Positions 43,548 to 52,030 of a stretch of DNA of 64,000 nt are shown in pieces. The DNA comes from Bacteroidota bacterium (GTDB lineage Bacteria > Bacteroidota > Ignavibacteria > UBA10030 > UBA8401): positions 102,058 to 166,057 of the forward strand of contig SXSI01000047.1 of NCBI GenBank assembly GCA_005792285.1, in the 5' to 3' direction. A program made the translations under genes and the position numbers. Every line of letters starts with the position of its first letter. Positions within the stretch are counted from its first letter, which is position 1. The notes below the pieces were generated by a model. It had not been told where the DNA came from. It searched no databases and was given only the letters and a program-made list of their open reading frames with translations.

Positions 43548-44399
43548 TTGACTGATACTTATCTTGAAATAACTATTTTTTCTCCTCCCGATGAGACACT
43601 CAGAGAAACAATTTCTGCAGAGTTGTATGATTTTAATTTTTTAGGAATAAAAGAAGAAGCTGATTTTCTTTTTTGTTACGTAAATAAAAATGATTGGAAT
43701 GAAAACAAAATAAATGAATTAACAAAAACATTAAGCGACTATTCTGATCTTGTTCAATTGCACGAAATAAAAGAACTCGCCACTGTAAATTGGAATGAGA
43801 ATTGGGAGAAATCTATTCAGCCTATGAAAGTCGGAAAGAATTTTATTATTACTCCATCTTGGCATAATGTAGATTCCAAAAATGAAATCGTAATTACAAT
43901 CGATCCTAAAATGTCATTTGGAACTGGTTATCACGAAACAACTCGACTTATGTTAACGCATCTCGAATCAACAAAACTTAAAATTGGAAATGTACTCGAT
44001 GTTGGAACAGGAACTGGAATATTAGCAATTGCCGCTTCAAAATTGGGCTTTAAATCGATTATTGCATTGGATATTGATGAATGGTCATATGTTAATGCAA
44101 AAGAGAACGTAGAGAAAAATGATTGTTCGAATAATATTTTAGTTCATAAAGGTGATCTGAATTCGCTTGTGCATAATAATAATTATGATCTTATTTTATG
44201 CAATATTTTTAGAATAACTATTATAGAACTACTTCCAACTCTTTCGACACTTTTAAATTCTAATGGTAAAATAATTCTGTCAGGATTTTTAGAAAATGAG
44301 CATTCGTTTATTAAAGAAGCAATCAATAATTGTAATTTAATTATCGATTCGCAAACAGTTGATAATAGTTGGGAGTGTTTAACAGTTTCTAAAAAATGA
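43548..44399 (+). CDS. prmA: ribosomal protein L11 methyltransferase, TTG start
   Basis: Trimethylates L11 residues. An N-terminal substrate-recruiting domain is followed by the SAM domain: IDPKMSFGTGYHETTRLML, DVGTGTGILAIAASKLG and IALDIDEWSYVNAKEN. The motif IV region reads LCNIFRITI where ANILANPL is more usual. The only sensible start is TTG at 43548, 8 nt after the previous stop. Length 283. It overlaps ppx by 4 nt. Confidence 0.92.
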   Translation: MTDTYLEITIFSPPDETLRETISAELYDFNFLGIKEEADFLFCYVNKNDWNENKINELTKTLSDYSDLVQLHEIKELATVNWNENWEKSIQPMKVGKNFIITPSWHNVDSKNEIVITIDPKMSFGTGYHETTRLMLTHLESTKLKIGNVLDVGTGTGILAIAASKLGFKSIIALDIDEWSYVNAKENVEKNDCSNNILVHKGDLNSLVHNNNYDLILCNIFRITIIELLPTLSTLLNSNGKIILSGFLENEHSFIKEAINNCNLIIDSQTVDNSWECLTVSKK

Positions 44400-45340
44400 G
44401 AATTGCATCAATTGATATTGGAACAAATACAATTCTGTTATTAATAGCAGAAGTAACTAAAAAGGATGAAAGATTATATTTAGAATCAATTTTTCAAAAG
44501 CAATATATTCCAAGAATTGGAAGAAATACTGACTCAAGTGGTTTAATTCAAGAAAAAGCGTTTTCCGATTGCGAACAAATTCTAAATGAATATAAAATTC
44601 TCGCAGAAAAATACGATTGCCAAAATATTATAGCCACAGGTACAAGCGCTTTACGCGATGCAAACAACAAAGATGAGTTTATTAAACATCAATTCAATAA
44701 AACTGGAATTCGAATTTCTATTTTAAGCGGAGAAGAAGAAGCGCAATGTACTTTTAAAGGGGCTTTAACTAATATTTTTGATGATAATAAATATTGTGTA
44801 ATTGATATTGGTGGAGGAAGTACAGAAATTTCACACGGAACTAATAATGAACTGCAATTCCATAAAAGTATAAATATCGGTGCTGTTAGAGTTACTGAAC
44901 GTTTTTTTACAAAACTACCGATTTCCGATAATTCATTTAAAGATGCAATATCTTTTATTCACGAGAATATAAATATTTTATCAGAAAATAATTTTAGTGA
45001 TTCTAAATTTATTGCCGTTGCTGGCACAGCAACTACGTTAGCTAAAATTGATCTAAAGTTAAGTCTGTTTAATTATGAGTTAATTGAAAATTATAAGTTA
45101 AAATTGGAATCAATAAATAATAGTATCAATCATCTTAAAACTTTGACACTTAGTGAAATTGAGGCAATTCCTTATATAACTAAAGGAAGAAGCGATGTAA
45201 TTTTAGCAGGCGCTTTAATTCTTAAAGAAATTCTTACTTTTTTATCGGTTTATGTTGTAAATGTAAATACGAAGGGATTGAGATTTGGAACTTCACTACG
45301 CGAAGCAAATAAATTATTTTTTAATTCGCTCGACAATTAA
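44396..45340 (+). CDS. ppx: exopolyphosphatase / pppGpp phosphatase family
   Basis: Actin-fold phosphatase of the Ppx/GppA family. It has ASIDIGTNTILLLIAEV (phosphate 1 loop), ATGTSALRDANN, LSGEEEAQCTFKGAL, VIDIGGGSTEIS and VAGTATTLAKI. At 314 residues it is the short form without the C-terminal HD domain. Its substrate could be polyphosphate or (p)ppGpp. Its last 27 nt overlap the end of the convergent cysteine desulfurase gene. Confidence 0.92.
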   Translation: MRIASIDIGTNTILLLIAEVTKKDERLYLESIFQKQYIPRIGRNTDSSGLIQEKAFSDCEQILNEYKILAEKYDCQNIIATGTSALRDANNKDEFIKHQFNKTGIRISILSGEEEAQCTFKGALTNIFDDNKYCVIDIGGGSTEISHGTNNELQFHKSINIGAVRVTERFFTKLPISDNSFKDAISFIHENINILSENNFSDSKFIAVAGTATTLAKIDLKLSLFNYELIENYKLKLESINNSINHLKTLTLSEIEAIPYITKGRSDVILAGALILKEILTFLSVYVVNVNTKGLRFGTSLREANKLFFNSLDN

Positions 45341-46471
45341 TAATAATGCTGAAACAAATTCTTTTAATTCTTCAATTGTAGTATATCTACCAATTGATAT
45401 TCTCAAAGTAGCTAACGCTGTTTTTTCATCTCTTCCCATTGCCAATAAAACATGAGATGCTTGTACACTTCCCGATGAGCATGCAGAACCACTTGATAAA
45501 GCAAATCCTTCCAAATCTAAATTTAAGAGAAGTGCCTCACCATCGATATTTATTTTTGTTGAATCAAATGAGATATTTACAATATTCGATATTGAATTTT
45601 CGACAATACTATTTTGTATTATTACTTCTGAAATCGGTTTAAGTAAAATCAGTAATTCTTTTTTTAAATTAGCAATTCTAATATTTTCAATCTCAAGTTT
45701 AGAATAAGCAAGTTTTGAAGCTTCTGCAAAACCAACGATTAAGGGTAAATTTTCTGTTCCAGCTCTCTTCCCTCTTTCTTGCGAACCACCGTGAATAAGA
45801 GAATCAATTTCAATTCCTTTCCGAATATAAATTGCACCAATTCCTTTTGGACCATAAATTTTATGTGAAGTAATTGACATTAAATCAATTGGCAATTCTT
45901 TCACTGATATTTTTAATTTGCCATACGCTTGGACTGCATCGGTATGAAATAGAATTCCATTTATTCTACAAATATTTCCGATTTCCGAAATATTTTGAAT
46001 TGTTCCTACTTCGTTATTTACATACATCACACTTATTAAAAATGTTTCTGGTTTAATTAGTTTTTTTAATTTTTCTAAATTGATTAATCCTGTTGAAGTA
46101 ACATTTACAACTGAATATTCAAATCCTAAACTTTTTAAATATTCAGCTGAATGTATCACTGCGTGATGTTCGATTGAAGAAATTATAAAATGATTTTTAC
46201 CACTTTTTCTTTTCGAGACAAATGCAGTTCCAATTAATGAATGGTTGTCAGATTCAGTGCCACCACTAGTAAAAATTATTTCACTTGATTCTGCTCCAAT
46301 AGTTAAAGCGATAGTTTGACGAGCTTCTTCGATATGAACTTTACTTATTCTACCAAAGGAGTGTATTGAACTTGGATTTCCAAACGAATCGTTCAAATTT
46401 TTATTCATTATAACTTGAACTTCTTCAGCAATTGGTGTCGTTGAAGAATAATCGAGGTAAATTGGTTTCAT
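45314..46471 (-). CDS. iscS: cysteine desulfurase (NifS/IscS type)
   Basis: PLP enzyme that moves sulfur from cysteine to Fe-S scaffolds and tRNA thiolation factors. It has IYLDYSSTTPIAEEV, FTSGGTESDNHSLIG, HTDAVQAYGK, the PLP-lysine motif SHKIYGPKGIGA, and the catalytic cysteine in LSSGSACSSGSVQASHVLLAMG. Length 385. No iscU or suf genes are adjacent, so NifS versus IscS cannot be settled. The 3' end overlaps ppx antisense by 27 nt. Confidence 0.92.
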   Translation of the reverse strand: MKPIYLDYSSTTPIAEEVQVIMNKNLNDSFGNPSSIHSFGRISKVHIEEARQTIALTIGAESSEIIFTSGGTESDNHSLIGTAFVSKRKSGKNHFIISSIEHHAVIHSAEYLKSLGFEYSVVNVTSTGLINLEKLKKLIKPETFLISVMYVNNEVGTIQNISEIGNICRINGILFHTDAVQAYGKLKISVKELPIDLMSITSHKIYGPKGIGAIYIRKGIEIDSLIHGGSQERGKRAGTENLPLIVGFAEASKLAYSKLEIENIRIANLKKELLILLKPISEVIIQNSIVENSISNIVNISFDSTKINIDGEALLLNLDLEGFALSSGSACSSGSVQASHVLLAMGRDEKTALATLRISIGRYTTIEELKEFVSALLLIVERIKK

Positions 46472-46530
46472 ATTTCCCCGTAAAAATAATAAGATACTAA
46501 CAAGGATAGAAAGGTTTAATTTACAAAATT

Positions 46531-47019
46531 TTATTTATCGCGAAGTTGTTTATCAATTTTTTTTCGAGTAGACAAATCATTCATCATAGCTCTCATATCA
46601 TCCCGAAAGTCTTGTTGAAATATTACATACTTAACAACTTGTTGTGGAGAAAGGACATCTTTTATTTCTGATAAAAATTTCTCTTCGTTACTTAACATTT
46701 TATTATTCATGTCAAGATATTGTTGCAAAGTGGCATCCAATTCAGATTGTTGAGAATTATTGCTGATTTGAGTTTTAAGTTTCTTTAGAATTTTATCACG
46801 TTGTTTTGCTAACTCAGACATATTTTCTCTTTGTTTATTATATCTACTGAAAAACTGAATTGATTTTTTTTCATCCATTTCTAAAACTTCCATCATCCGA
46901 ATTTTACGATACTTTTCAATTTTTCCCTGTGAGTTCTCTTTTCTTCTCTCCATTTGCGAGAAGAGGCTTGAAAATGTAACTAGAAATGTTAATGCTAAAA
47001 TTGGTAAAGTTTTCTTCAT
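46531..47019 (-). CDS. Spy/CpxP-like periplasmic helical protein
   Basis: A signal peptide ends in SLFSQ at about residue 22. The rest is almost entirely helical and charged (MEVLEMDEKKSIQFFSRY, LSPQQVVKYVIFQQDFRDDM). This resembles the LTxxQ-type periplasmic stress proteins related to Spy/CpxP, where DxxQ/LSPQQ repeats mark the fold. A good AAGGA Shine-Dalgarno is present. It is the third gene after an ECF sigma factor and its anti-sigma, so it may be a sensor or effector of that circuit. Confidence 0.72.
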   Translation of the reverse strand: MKKTLPILALTFLVTFSSLFSQMERRKENSQGKIEKYRKIRMMEVLEMDEKKSIQFFSRYNKQRENMSELAKQRDKILKKLKTQISNNSQQSELDATLQQYLDMNNKMLSNEEKFLSEIKDVLSPQQVVKYVIFQQDFRDDMRAMMNDLSTRKKIDKQLRDK

Positions 47020-47043
47020 ATTGATTCCTTTGTATTAATGATC

Positions 47044-47679
47044 TTATTCAACTAAAATATCTGAAAGTGCTAATAAATAATCATGTTCAGATTCTATTTT
47101 AACTTCACCGTCAAGCAAATATAAAATAACATTATCGAGATTCATTTCTAAATTATATAAACTGGCAATTTTCATTACAGATTTGGATTCAGTTTTTACT
47201 TCTGATTGGATTGAATAATCCTTCTCCAACATATGTGAAATATCATTTTCATTTTGTACATAATATTCATTTGAAATTAAGTGAACTTTTTGATCAAATT
47301 GTCTATTAACAATAAAGGAATTGTTGTAACTATTTTCATTAAGCATTAAATACAAAGCTGATATTATTGAAATAACCAACATTGCCGCAATTGATGTAAC
47401 ATATCTTAAATTGATAATTGAAAATATTGGCATCCATTTTTTATTTTCAATTCTTTGATTTACTTGATAATTAAGTTCACTAAAATAATTTTTAGGAACT
47501 TCTGCTAAAGATTCAGTTTGTAAATATTGATAAGTGTATTTTAATTCCTTAGCAATATTATTACAAGATGAACAGTTAAATATATGCACTTCTACAGATT
47601 TTAATTGTTCGGAAGATAATCCACCTTCAATAAATTCAGGTAATAAATATTTTATGTCATTGCATTTTTGATCTAACAT
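47044..47679 (-). CDS. anti-sigma factor with zinc-binding ZAS domain
   Basis: The N-terminal ZAS motif HIFNCSSC (H-x3-C-x2-C, about residues 32-39) lies in a helical domain that binds ECF sigma factors. One membrane helix lies at about 92-110 (TSIAAMLVISIISALYLML), followed by a periplasmic region of about 100 residues with no recognised domain. It overlaps the sigma gene by 23 nt, so the two are translationally coupled. Function is by family and context. Confidence 0.85.
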   Translation of the reverse strand: MLDQKCNDIKYLLPEFIEGGLSSEQLKSVEVHIFNCSSCNNIAKELKYTYQYLQTESLAEVPKNYFSELNYQVNQRIENKKWMPIFSIINLRYVTSIAAMLVISIISALYLMLNENSYNNSFIVNRQFDQKVHLISNEYYVQNENDISHMLEKDYSIQSEVKTESKSVMKIASLYNLEMNLDNVILYLLDGEVKIESEHDYLLALSDILVE

Positions 47680-48208
47680 GTTTTCCTATTTTACTAACCG
47701 CATGAAAATAATTTGCCTTTAATCCGCCAACGCTTGTTTTAAGCAATTTTGAAATTTCATTAAATGGCATTTCTTCATAATATCTTAAAATAAATACTTT
47801 TTTTTGTTTTTCCGATAACATTTCTATCGCTTCACTAATTGCTTGTTTGTGTTCTTCTGAAACAACTTTATCAATTGGAGAATCATCATCACTTTCTACA
47901 TCGATTTCATGTTGTTCAATTGAAAAACTTTTCCGTATTTTTTTTCTTCGTATTTCATTAAAACTAAAATTAACAGCAATCCGATAAAGCCATGTATAAA
48001 AACTTGAGTCACCTTTGAATCCTTTTAAACTTGAATAAACTTTTACAAATACATCTTGCGCAACATCATTTGCAGTGTCATGGTCATTCACAATTCGCCG
48101 AATAAGCCAGTAAACTCGTTCTTGATATCTACTAACTATTTGATTATATGCTTTCTCATTGCCGGCTAAAAATTGCTGTATTAATTCCGAGTCTTCTTGT
48201 TCACTCAT
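47657..48208 (-). CDS. ECF RNA polymerase sigma factor
   Basis: A 183-residue sigma-70 family factor containing only regions 2 and 4. Region 2 holds NDHDTANDVAQDVFVKVYSSL and SSFYTWLYRIAVNFSFNEIRRK. Region 4 holds LSEKQKKVFILRYYEEMPFNEISKLLKTSVGGLKANYFHAVSKI, a helix-turn-helix. It resembles RpoE-type ECFs found with ZAS anti-sigma factors. Its targets are unknown; the Spy-like gene two places downstream is a candidate. Confidence 0.93.
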   Translation of the reverse strand: MSEQEDSELIQQFLAGNEKAYNQIVSRYQERVYWLIRRIVNDHDTANDVAQDVFVKVYSSLKGFKGDSSFYTWLYRIAVNFSFNEIRRKKIRKSFSIEQHEIDVESDDDSPIDKVVSEEHKQAISEAIEMLSEKQKKVFILRYYEEMPFNEISKLLKTSVGGLKANYFHAVSKIGKHVRSKMQ

Positions 48209-48255
48209 CCGGTAGTAAATATTGACACTTTATATTGTTTAAAAGTTTAAAACTT

Positions 48256-49905
48256 TTATTGATAATTATATCGAATTCCTAAAAATAGATCGAATTTTGA
48301 AGTGTAATTTGCTTTTGTTTTGGAAAATTGTTCAATTAATGGGATTGCTTCTTCTTGAGAAAAGCTTGTATTTCTAATATGAAAATCGACAACCACATCT
48401 CTAAATGGTTCATACCTTGCCTTCAAACCAAAAAAGGAATCAATAATTGTTGGTGAATATAAAAATTCTGGAGTCGGCAACATATATTGATATATATTTT
48501 CTTTCTTTCCCCCTTTTCTAACTTTTTCAAATTCAAATGTAAGTTGCAAATTAAAAAGTGGTGAATAAGTAATTCCGGAATAAAATAAATCACCATTTTG
48601 TCCAACCCAATGCCCTAAATCATAATTATGACTTTGGTAAGTTGCATCGGGAAATTTATGATTATAAACCCACGGATTAAGACGAGTATATTCAAAAAGG
48701 AAGTTAGTATGCTCGTAGATTAGATCATAAGCTTGCATTCCTACAGTAAATGCTATTTGGTTTCGCTCTCGATCTTCACGTAAAAATTCTTCTGTAGAAA
48801 ATTCATCAATAAATAAACTTGCATAAAAATTATAATTCGGAATCATATTTATATCAATCGAGGCAAACATTTGGTTATTATCTAAATCAACAGTGTAATG
48901 TTCAGATGATTTTATGAACATAGTTGGAATTAAAAATAATAATTCCGGACTTCGATTACCATAAATATTTGATTCTCCAACTGCAATATCAATTCCATTT
49001 ATCGGAGAAAATTCAAGCATGTGTGCGGAAAGATATTTTTGTCTATAGATTGTTCTCATTGTAGAATCAGACGAACTAAGTGGAGTGATGTACGAATTCA
49101 TAGGGTCAATTAATTCTGAATGCAAACTGGAATGAATGTAAGTAAAATGCACTTTCTCTCCCAACTTTGCGCGAATTTTTACTTGCGGATATGAAGGTGG
49201 CTTTGTTGAAAGAATTATATTCCCACGATTTCCAGCTCCCCAAACATTACTCATTTTTTCAATCGAGAATGTTACATACGGTACATCAAAATTAAGTTGT
49301 GCATCGGCATAATCATACTCAACATGTTCACTAGTATAACGAACTGGTAATTGACCTTGTTCAGGTGAAAAACGAAATGATGGATCTTTGTATGAACCAC
49401 CTTGCTGATGATCTCTGAAATATAGATACCCTCCAATATTATTTCCTAAATAACCATAAGTAATCAGACCGTTTGACCTAGTTCGAGTATTTTTATCAAA
49501 GGCCCAATCCCGATAAGTGTATCCGCCAACAAAATTTCCATTTACAATTGCGCCACCACTTTTATAAGAATATAGATTCCAACGCTCATTAAGAATTACT
49601 GAATCCGATTCAGAGATTAGATTCATTAATTTTAATTCCTGATAAAATTCTTCTTTATAATAATTTAGTAAATCAATATCTACTTTAGAAAGTTTAATTT
49701 TTTGCGAATCCACAACTGCCAAAAAGTAAGCTATGTCGGTTCTGGTTAGTGGTTTAACAGCGTCTCTATAATTTGTAATTAGTTGTTTCGCTTCTACTTT
49801 TTTTAGAAATGAATATACTTGATGACTGGAATGTAAATAAACAGACTGCGCAAATAATTGTTTACTACAAATTATAAATAGCAAATAAATAACATATTTT
49901 TTCAA
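48256..49905 (-). CDS. outer-membrane protein, Wzi-like
   Basis: A signal peptide ends in LFAQ (about residue 20). An N-terminal helical part (VYSFLKKVEAKQLITNYRDAVKPLTRTDIAYFL) is followed by a large beta-rich region with many W/Y/F strands, such as GNFVGGYTYRDWAFD and GYLYFRDHQQGG. The architecture resembles the capsule-assembly Wzi family of outer-membrane barrels common in Bacteroidota. The role is uncertain and no capsule genes are close. It overlaps terC by 4 nt. Confidence 0.55.
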   Translation of the reverse strand: MKKYVIYLLFIICSKQLFAQSVYLHSSHQVYSFLKKVEAKQLITNYRDAVKPLTRTDIAYFLAVVDSQKIKLSKVDIDLLNYYKEEFYQELKLMNLISESDSVILNERWNLYSYKSGGAIVNGNFVGGYTYRDWAFDKNTRTRSNGLITYGYLGNNIGGYLYFRDHQQGGSYKDPSFRFSPEQGQLPVRYTSEHVEYDYADAQLNFDVPYVTFSIEKMSNVWGAGNRGNIILSTKPPSYPQVKIRAKLGEKVHFTYIHSSLHSELIDPMNSYITPLSSSDSTMRTIYRQKYLSAHMLEFSPINGIDIAVGESNIYGNRSPELLFLIPTMFIKSSEHYTVDLDNNQMFASIDINMIPNYNFYASLFIDEFSTEEFLREDRERNQIAFTVGMQAYDLIYEHTNFLFEYTRLNPWVYNHKFPDATYQSHNYDLGHWVGQNGDLFYSGITYSPLFNLQLTFEFEKVRKGGKKENIYQYMLPTPEFLYSPTIIDSFFGLKARYEPFRDVVVDFHIRNTSFSQEEAIPLIEQFSKTKANYTSKFDLFLGIRYNYQ

Positions 49906-50765
49906 TTACTATTTTCTTTTTTTCTTGTAGCTAATATTGAGAATAATATTGAAGTAGCTAAAACAGAAATTATAACCACTAATGATGTTAAAATATCTAT
50001 ATGTTCACCAAAATAAAGGAGTATCATTTTTGTACCAACGAAAGCCAAAACTATTCCAACGCCATATTTAACATAACTAAAAGAGGACTGAGCACTCTCA
50101 AGTACAAAATACAATGAGCGTAAACCTAAAACTGCCATTAAGTTCGATGTGAAAATAATAAACGGATCAGTTGTAATTGCAAATATAGCTGGTATCGAAT
50201 CAATTGCAAAAACCAAATCTGTTGATTCAACTAAAATTAAAATTACCATCATTGGAGTTGCAAAATATTTACCATTTTCTTTGACAATAAATTTCTCACC
50301 ATGGAATTCTGTTTTTAATGGCATAATCTTTTTGAACATCCGAAGCATTATATTTTTTTCAGGATGAATTTCTTTTTCTTTTCCAAACGCCATTGTGTAA
50401 CCTGTATAAATTAACAATGCTCCAAAAATATAAAGTATCCACTCAAATCTAGTAATCATCGATATACCAATTAAAATAAAAATACCTCTCATAATTATAA
50501 CACCTACAATCCCATAATTCAAAACTCTTCTTTGAGCGTGAGATTTTAATTTGAATAGTGTAAAAATATACAGAAACACAAAAAGGTTATCTACACTTAA
50601 AGATTCTTCAATTATATATCCTGTTAAATATGCAAGCGCAGCATCTTTATTTGAGAGTGAACTGCTTGGTGAAATAATATCCCAATAATAATAAATTATA
50701 ATATTAAGAATGAAGGACAGGGAAACCCAAAATATTGTCCAGTAGATTGCTTTTTTAATTGGCAT
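49902..50765 (-). CDS. TerC-family integral membrane protein
   Basis: Seven to eight membrane helices and the TerC/Alx features: AALAYLTGYIIEESLSVDNLFVFLYIFTLF near the N-terminus and ESTDLVFAIDSIPAIFAIT in the middle, where acidic residues in the membrane bind or pass Mn2+. Recent work on TerC/Alx proteins points to manganese export or metalation of secreted proteins. Length 287. It is transcribed away from tRNA-Leu. Confidence 0.88.
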   Translation of the reverse strand: MPIKKAIYWTIFWVSLSFILNIIIYYYWDIISPSSSLSNKDAALAYLTGYIIEESLSVDNLFVFLYIFTLFKLKSHAQRRVLNYGIVGVIIMRGIFILIGISMITRFEWILYIFGALLIYTGYTMAFGKEKEIHPEKNIMLRMFKKIMPLKTEFHGEKFIVKENGKYFATPMMVILILVESTDLVFAIDSIPAIFAITTDPFIIFTSNLMAVLGLRSLYFVLESAQSSFSYVKYGVGIVLAFVGTKMILLYFGEHIDILTSLVVIISVLATSILFSILATRKKENSN

Positions 50766-50829
50766 TATGATTCAAATTTATTAAAAGTTGTCTTAAATAT
50801 AAAGTAGTTTTAAAAATAAACTGTACTAA

Positions 50830-50860
50830 TTGTAGAAAGAAATGTTTGTTTGTATTTTTG
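50830..50860 (+). promoter_or_regulatory. promoter of tRNA-Leu
   Basis: TTGTAG (50830-50835), a 17-nt spacer and TATTTTTG (50853-50860): an exact TTG-N20-TAnnTTTG match. The predicted start, about 50865, is two bases before the mature tRNA 5' end. Confidence 0.6.
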
Positions 50861-50866
50861 CTTCAA

Positions 50867-50949
50867 GCCCAAGTGGTGAAATGGCAGACACACCGTCTTC
50901 AGGAGGCGGCGCTCGCAAGAGCATGGGAGTTCAAGTCTCCCCTTGGGCA
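50867..50949 (+). tRNA. tRNA-Leu (anticodon CAG)
   Basis: The acceptor GCCCAAG pairs with CTTGGGC. The anticodon stem CCGTC/GGCGG carries the loop TTCAGGA with anticodon CAG (50900-50902). A class II variable arm (GCTC-GCAA-GAGC) and a T arm GGGAG-TTCAAGT-CTCCC follow. The discriminator is A. CCA is not encoded. The long variable arm and CAG anticodon identify leucine. Confidence 0.95.
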
Positions 50950-50986
50950 CATAATTGAACATCCCTAATATTTAATTTGTATAAAT

Positions 50987-52018
50987 TTATTTTATTACTA
51001 AAGAATTTATTGATTTATCAAATGCAGATATAATATCTTTAGACATTGGTTTATACCAAGTTGAAAATATTCGATAGACCTTATCATTCTTTACAACAAA
51101 ATAAACTTTCCTATCAATTTTAGCAACTGGAGAATAACTTAATACTTTTGCAGGAAGTCCACCAACAGTTACATCATTAACAGAAGTTGCATTGTATTTA
51201 TTTTTATTTTGCTCATAAACTTTTTCCAATGATAATTTTTTCGCAGGAAGTATATCGATAAGTATTGTACAATCCTGCCTGTAACCAATTAATTCCACAG
51301 ACATAATTGTTTCTCCTTTTACAGTTGGAAATATTGCTTGGAAATTATCCGGATGAGAAATGCTAAAATATTCATTTTCAAATGTTGTATAAGTCTCGGA
51401 TGGAATCGATTCATCTATTTCTTTTCCTTTAACTTTTGCTTTCGGTAAAATAACTGATGCAAGAATTGAATCAAATATTAGTGAGTAAGTTTCGAAGTAT
51501 TCATTAAATCCAGAATATTTTAAATAATAAAATGTACTATCGCTCGAACTAACAATTTGTTTAACTTGCAACTTTGCTTTTGCTCCAGCTTGTGCATTAA
51601 ATGAAAACTCAATCCCTTCTTTCTTTTCCATGTACGCAACTTTATTTTCGGAAAAAGTAATTCCCTGCCAACCCATTTCTTCATTACTTTTAAATTCGTT
51701 CAAAGTCGAGAATTTCGCATCTTTAAATTTTACTGAACCAAATTCAATTTCAACTCCAGTTGGAGTACCACTAACTGATCCTTGTGAATATAATTCGTAA
51801 AATTTATCAGCAGCTTCCTGAGAAGAATAAATTTTTATTTTTTTCGAATCAGTGCTGAACATCCAATTTCCTGGATATTTAATTTCAGTTCCAAAAAATC
51901 TATCATTATAAAGTTTCCATGATTCAACTTTTGGTGCTTCTACTTTACCTCCACATGATGTTACTAATAAAGATATTGCCACAAATATTATACTATATAA
52001 TTTGAAATTGTTTCTCAT
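50987..52018 (-). CDS. two-domain lipoprotein of unknown function
   Basis: Lipobox VTSCGG at about residue 22. The body looks like two related halves, each starting with a pattern like 'ndrFfgteIkYPgnW' and 'neyFsIsHPdnF', a PsbP/Mog1-like arrangement. I do not recognise a specific function. A Shine-Dalgarno GAGG lies 6 nt before the ATG. It is the last gene of the run that includes the TonB cluster, after the TPR protein. Its 3' end converges with tRNA-Leu. Confidence 0.7.
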   Translation of the reverse strand: MRNNFKLYSIIFVAISLLVTSCGGKVEAPKVESWKLYNDRFFGTEIKYPGNWMFSTDSKKIKIYSSQEAADKFYELYSQGSVSGTPTGVEIEFGSVKFKDAKFSTLNEFKSNEEMGWQGITFSENKVAYMEKKEGIEFSFNAQAGAKAKLQVKQIVSSSDSTFYYLKYSGFNEYFETYSLIFDSILASVILPKAKVKGKEIDESIPSETYTTFENEYFSISHPDNFQAIFPTVKGETIMSVELIGYRQDCTILIDILPAKKLSLEKVYEQNKNKYNATSVNDVTVGGLPAKVLSYSPVAKIDRKVYFVVKNDKVYRIFSTWYKPMSKDIISAFDKSINSLVIK

Positions 52019-52030
52019 AATAAACCTCGT

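Noticed and set aside
48232-48248. Inverted repeat AAAAGTTTAAAACTTTT upstream of the ECF sigma gene
   Set aside because: Almost all A/T and without a T-run; insufficient for a terminator or operator call.
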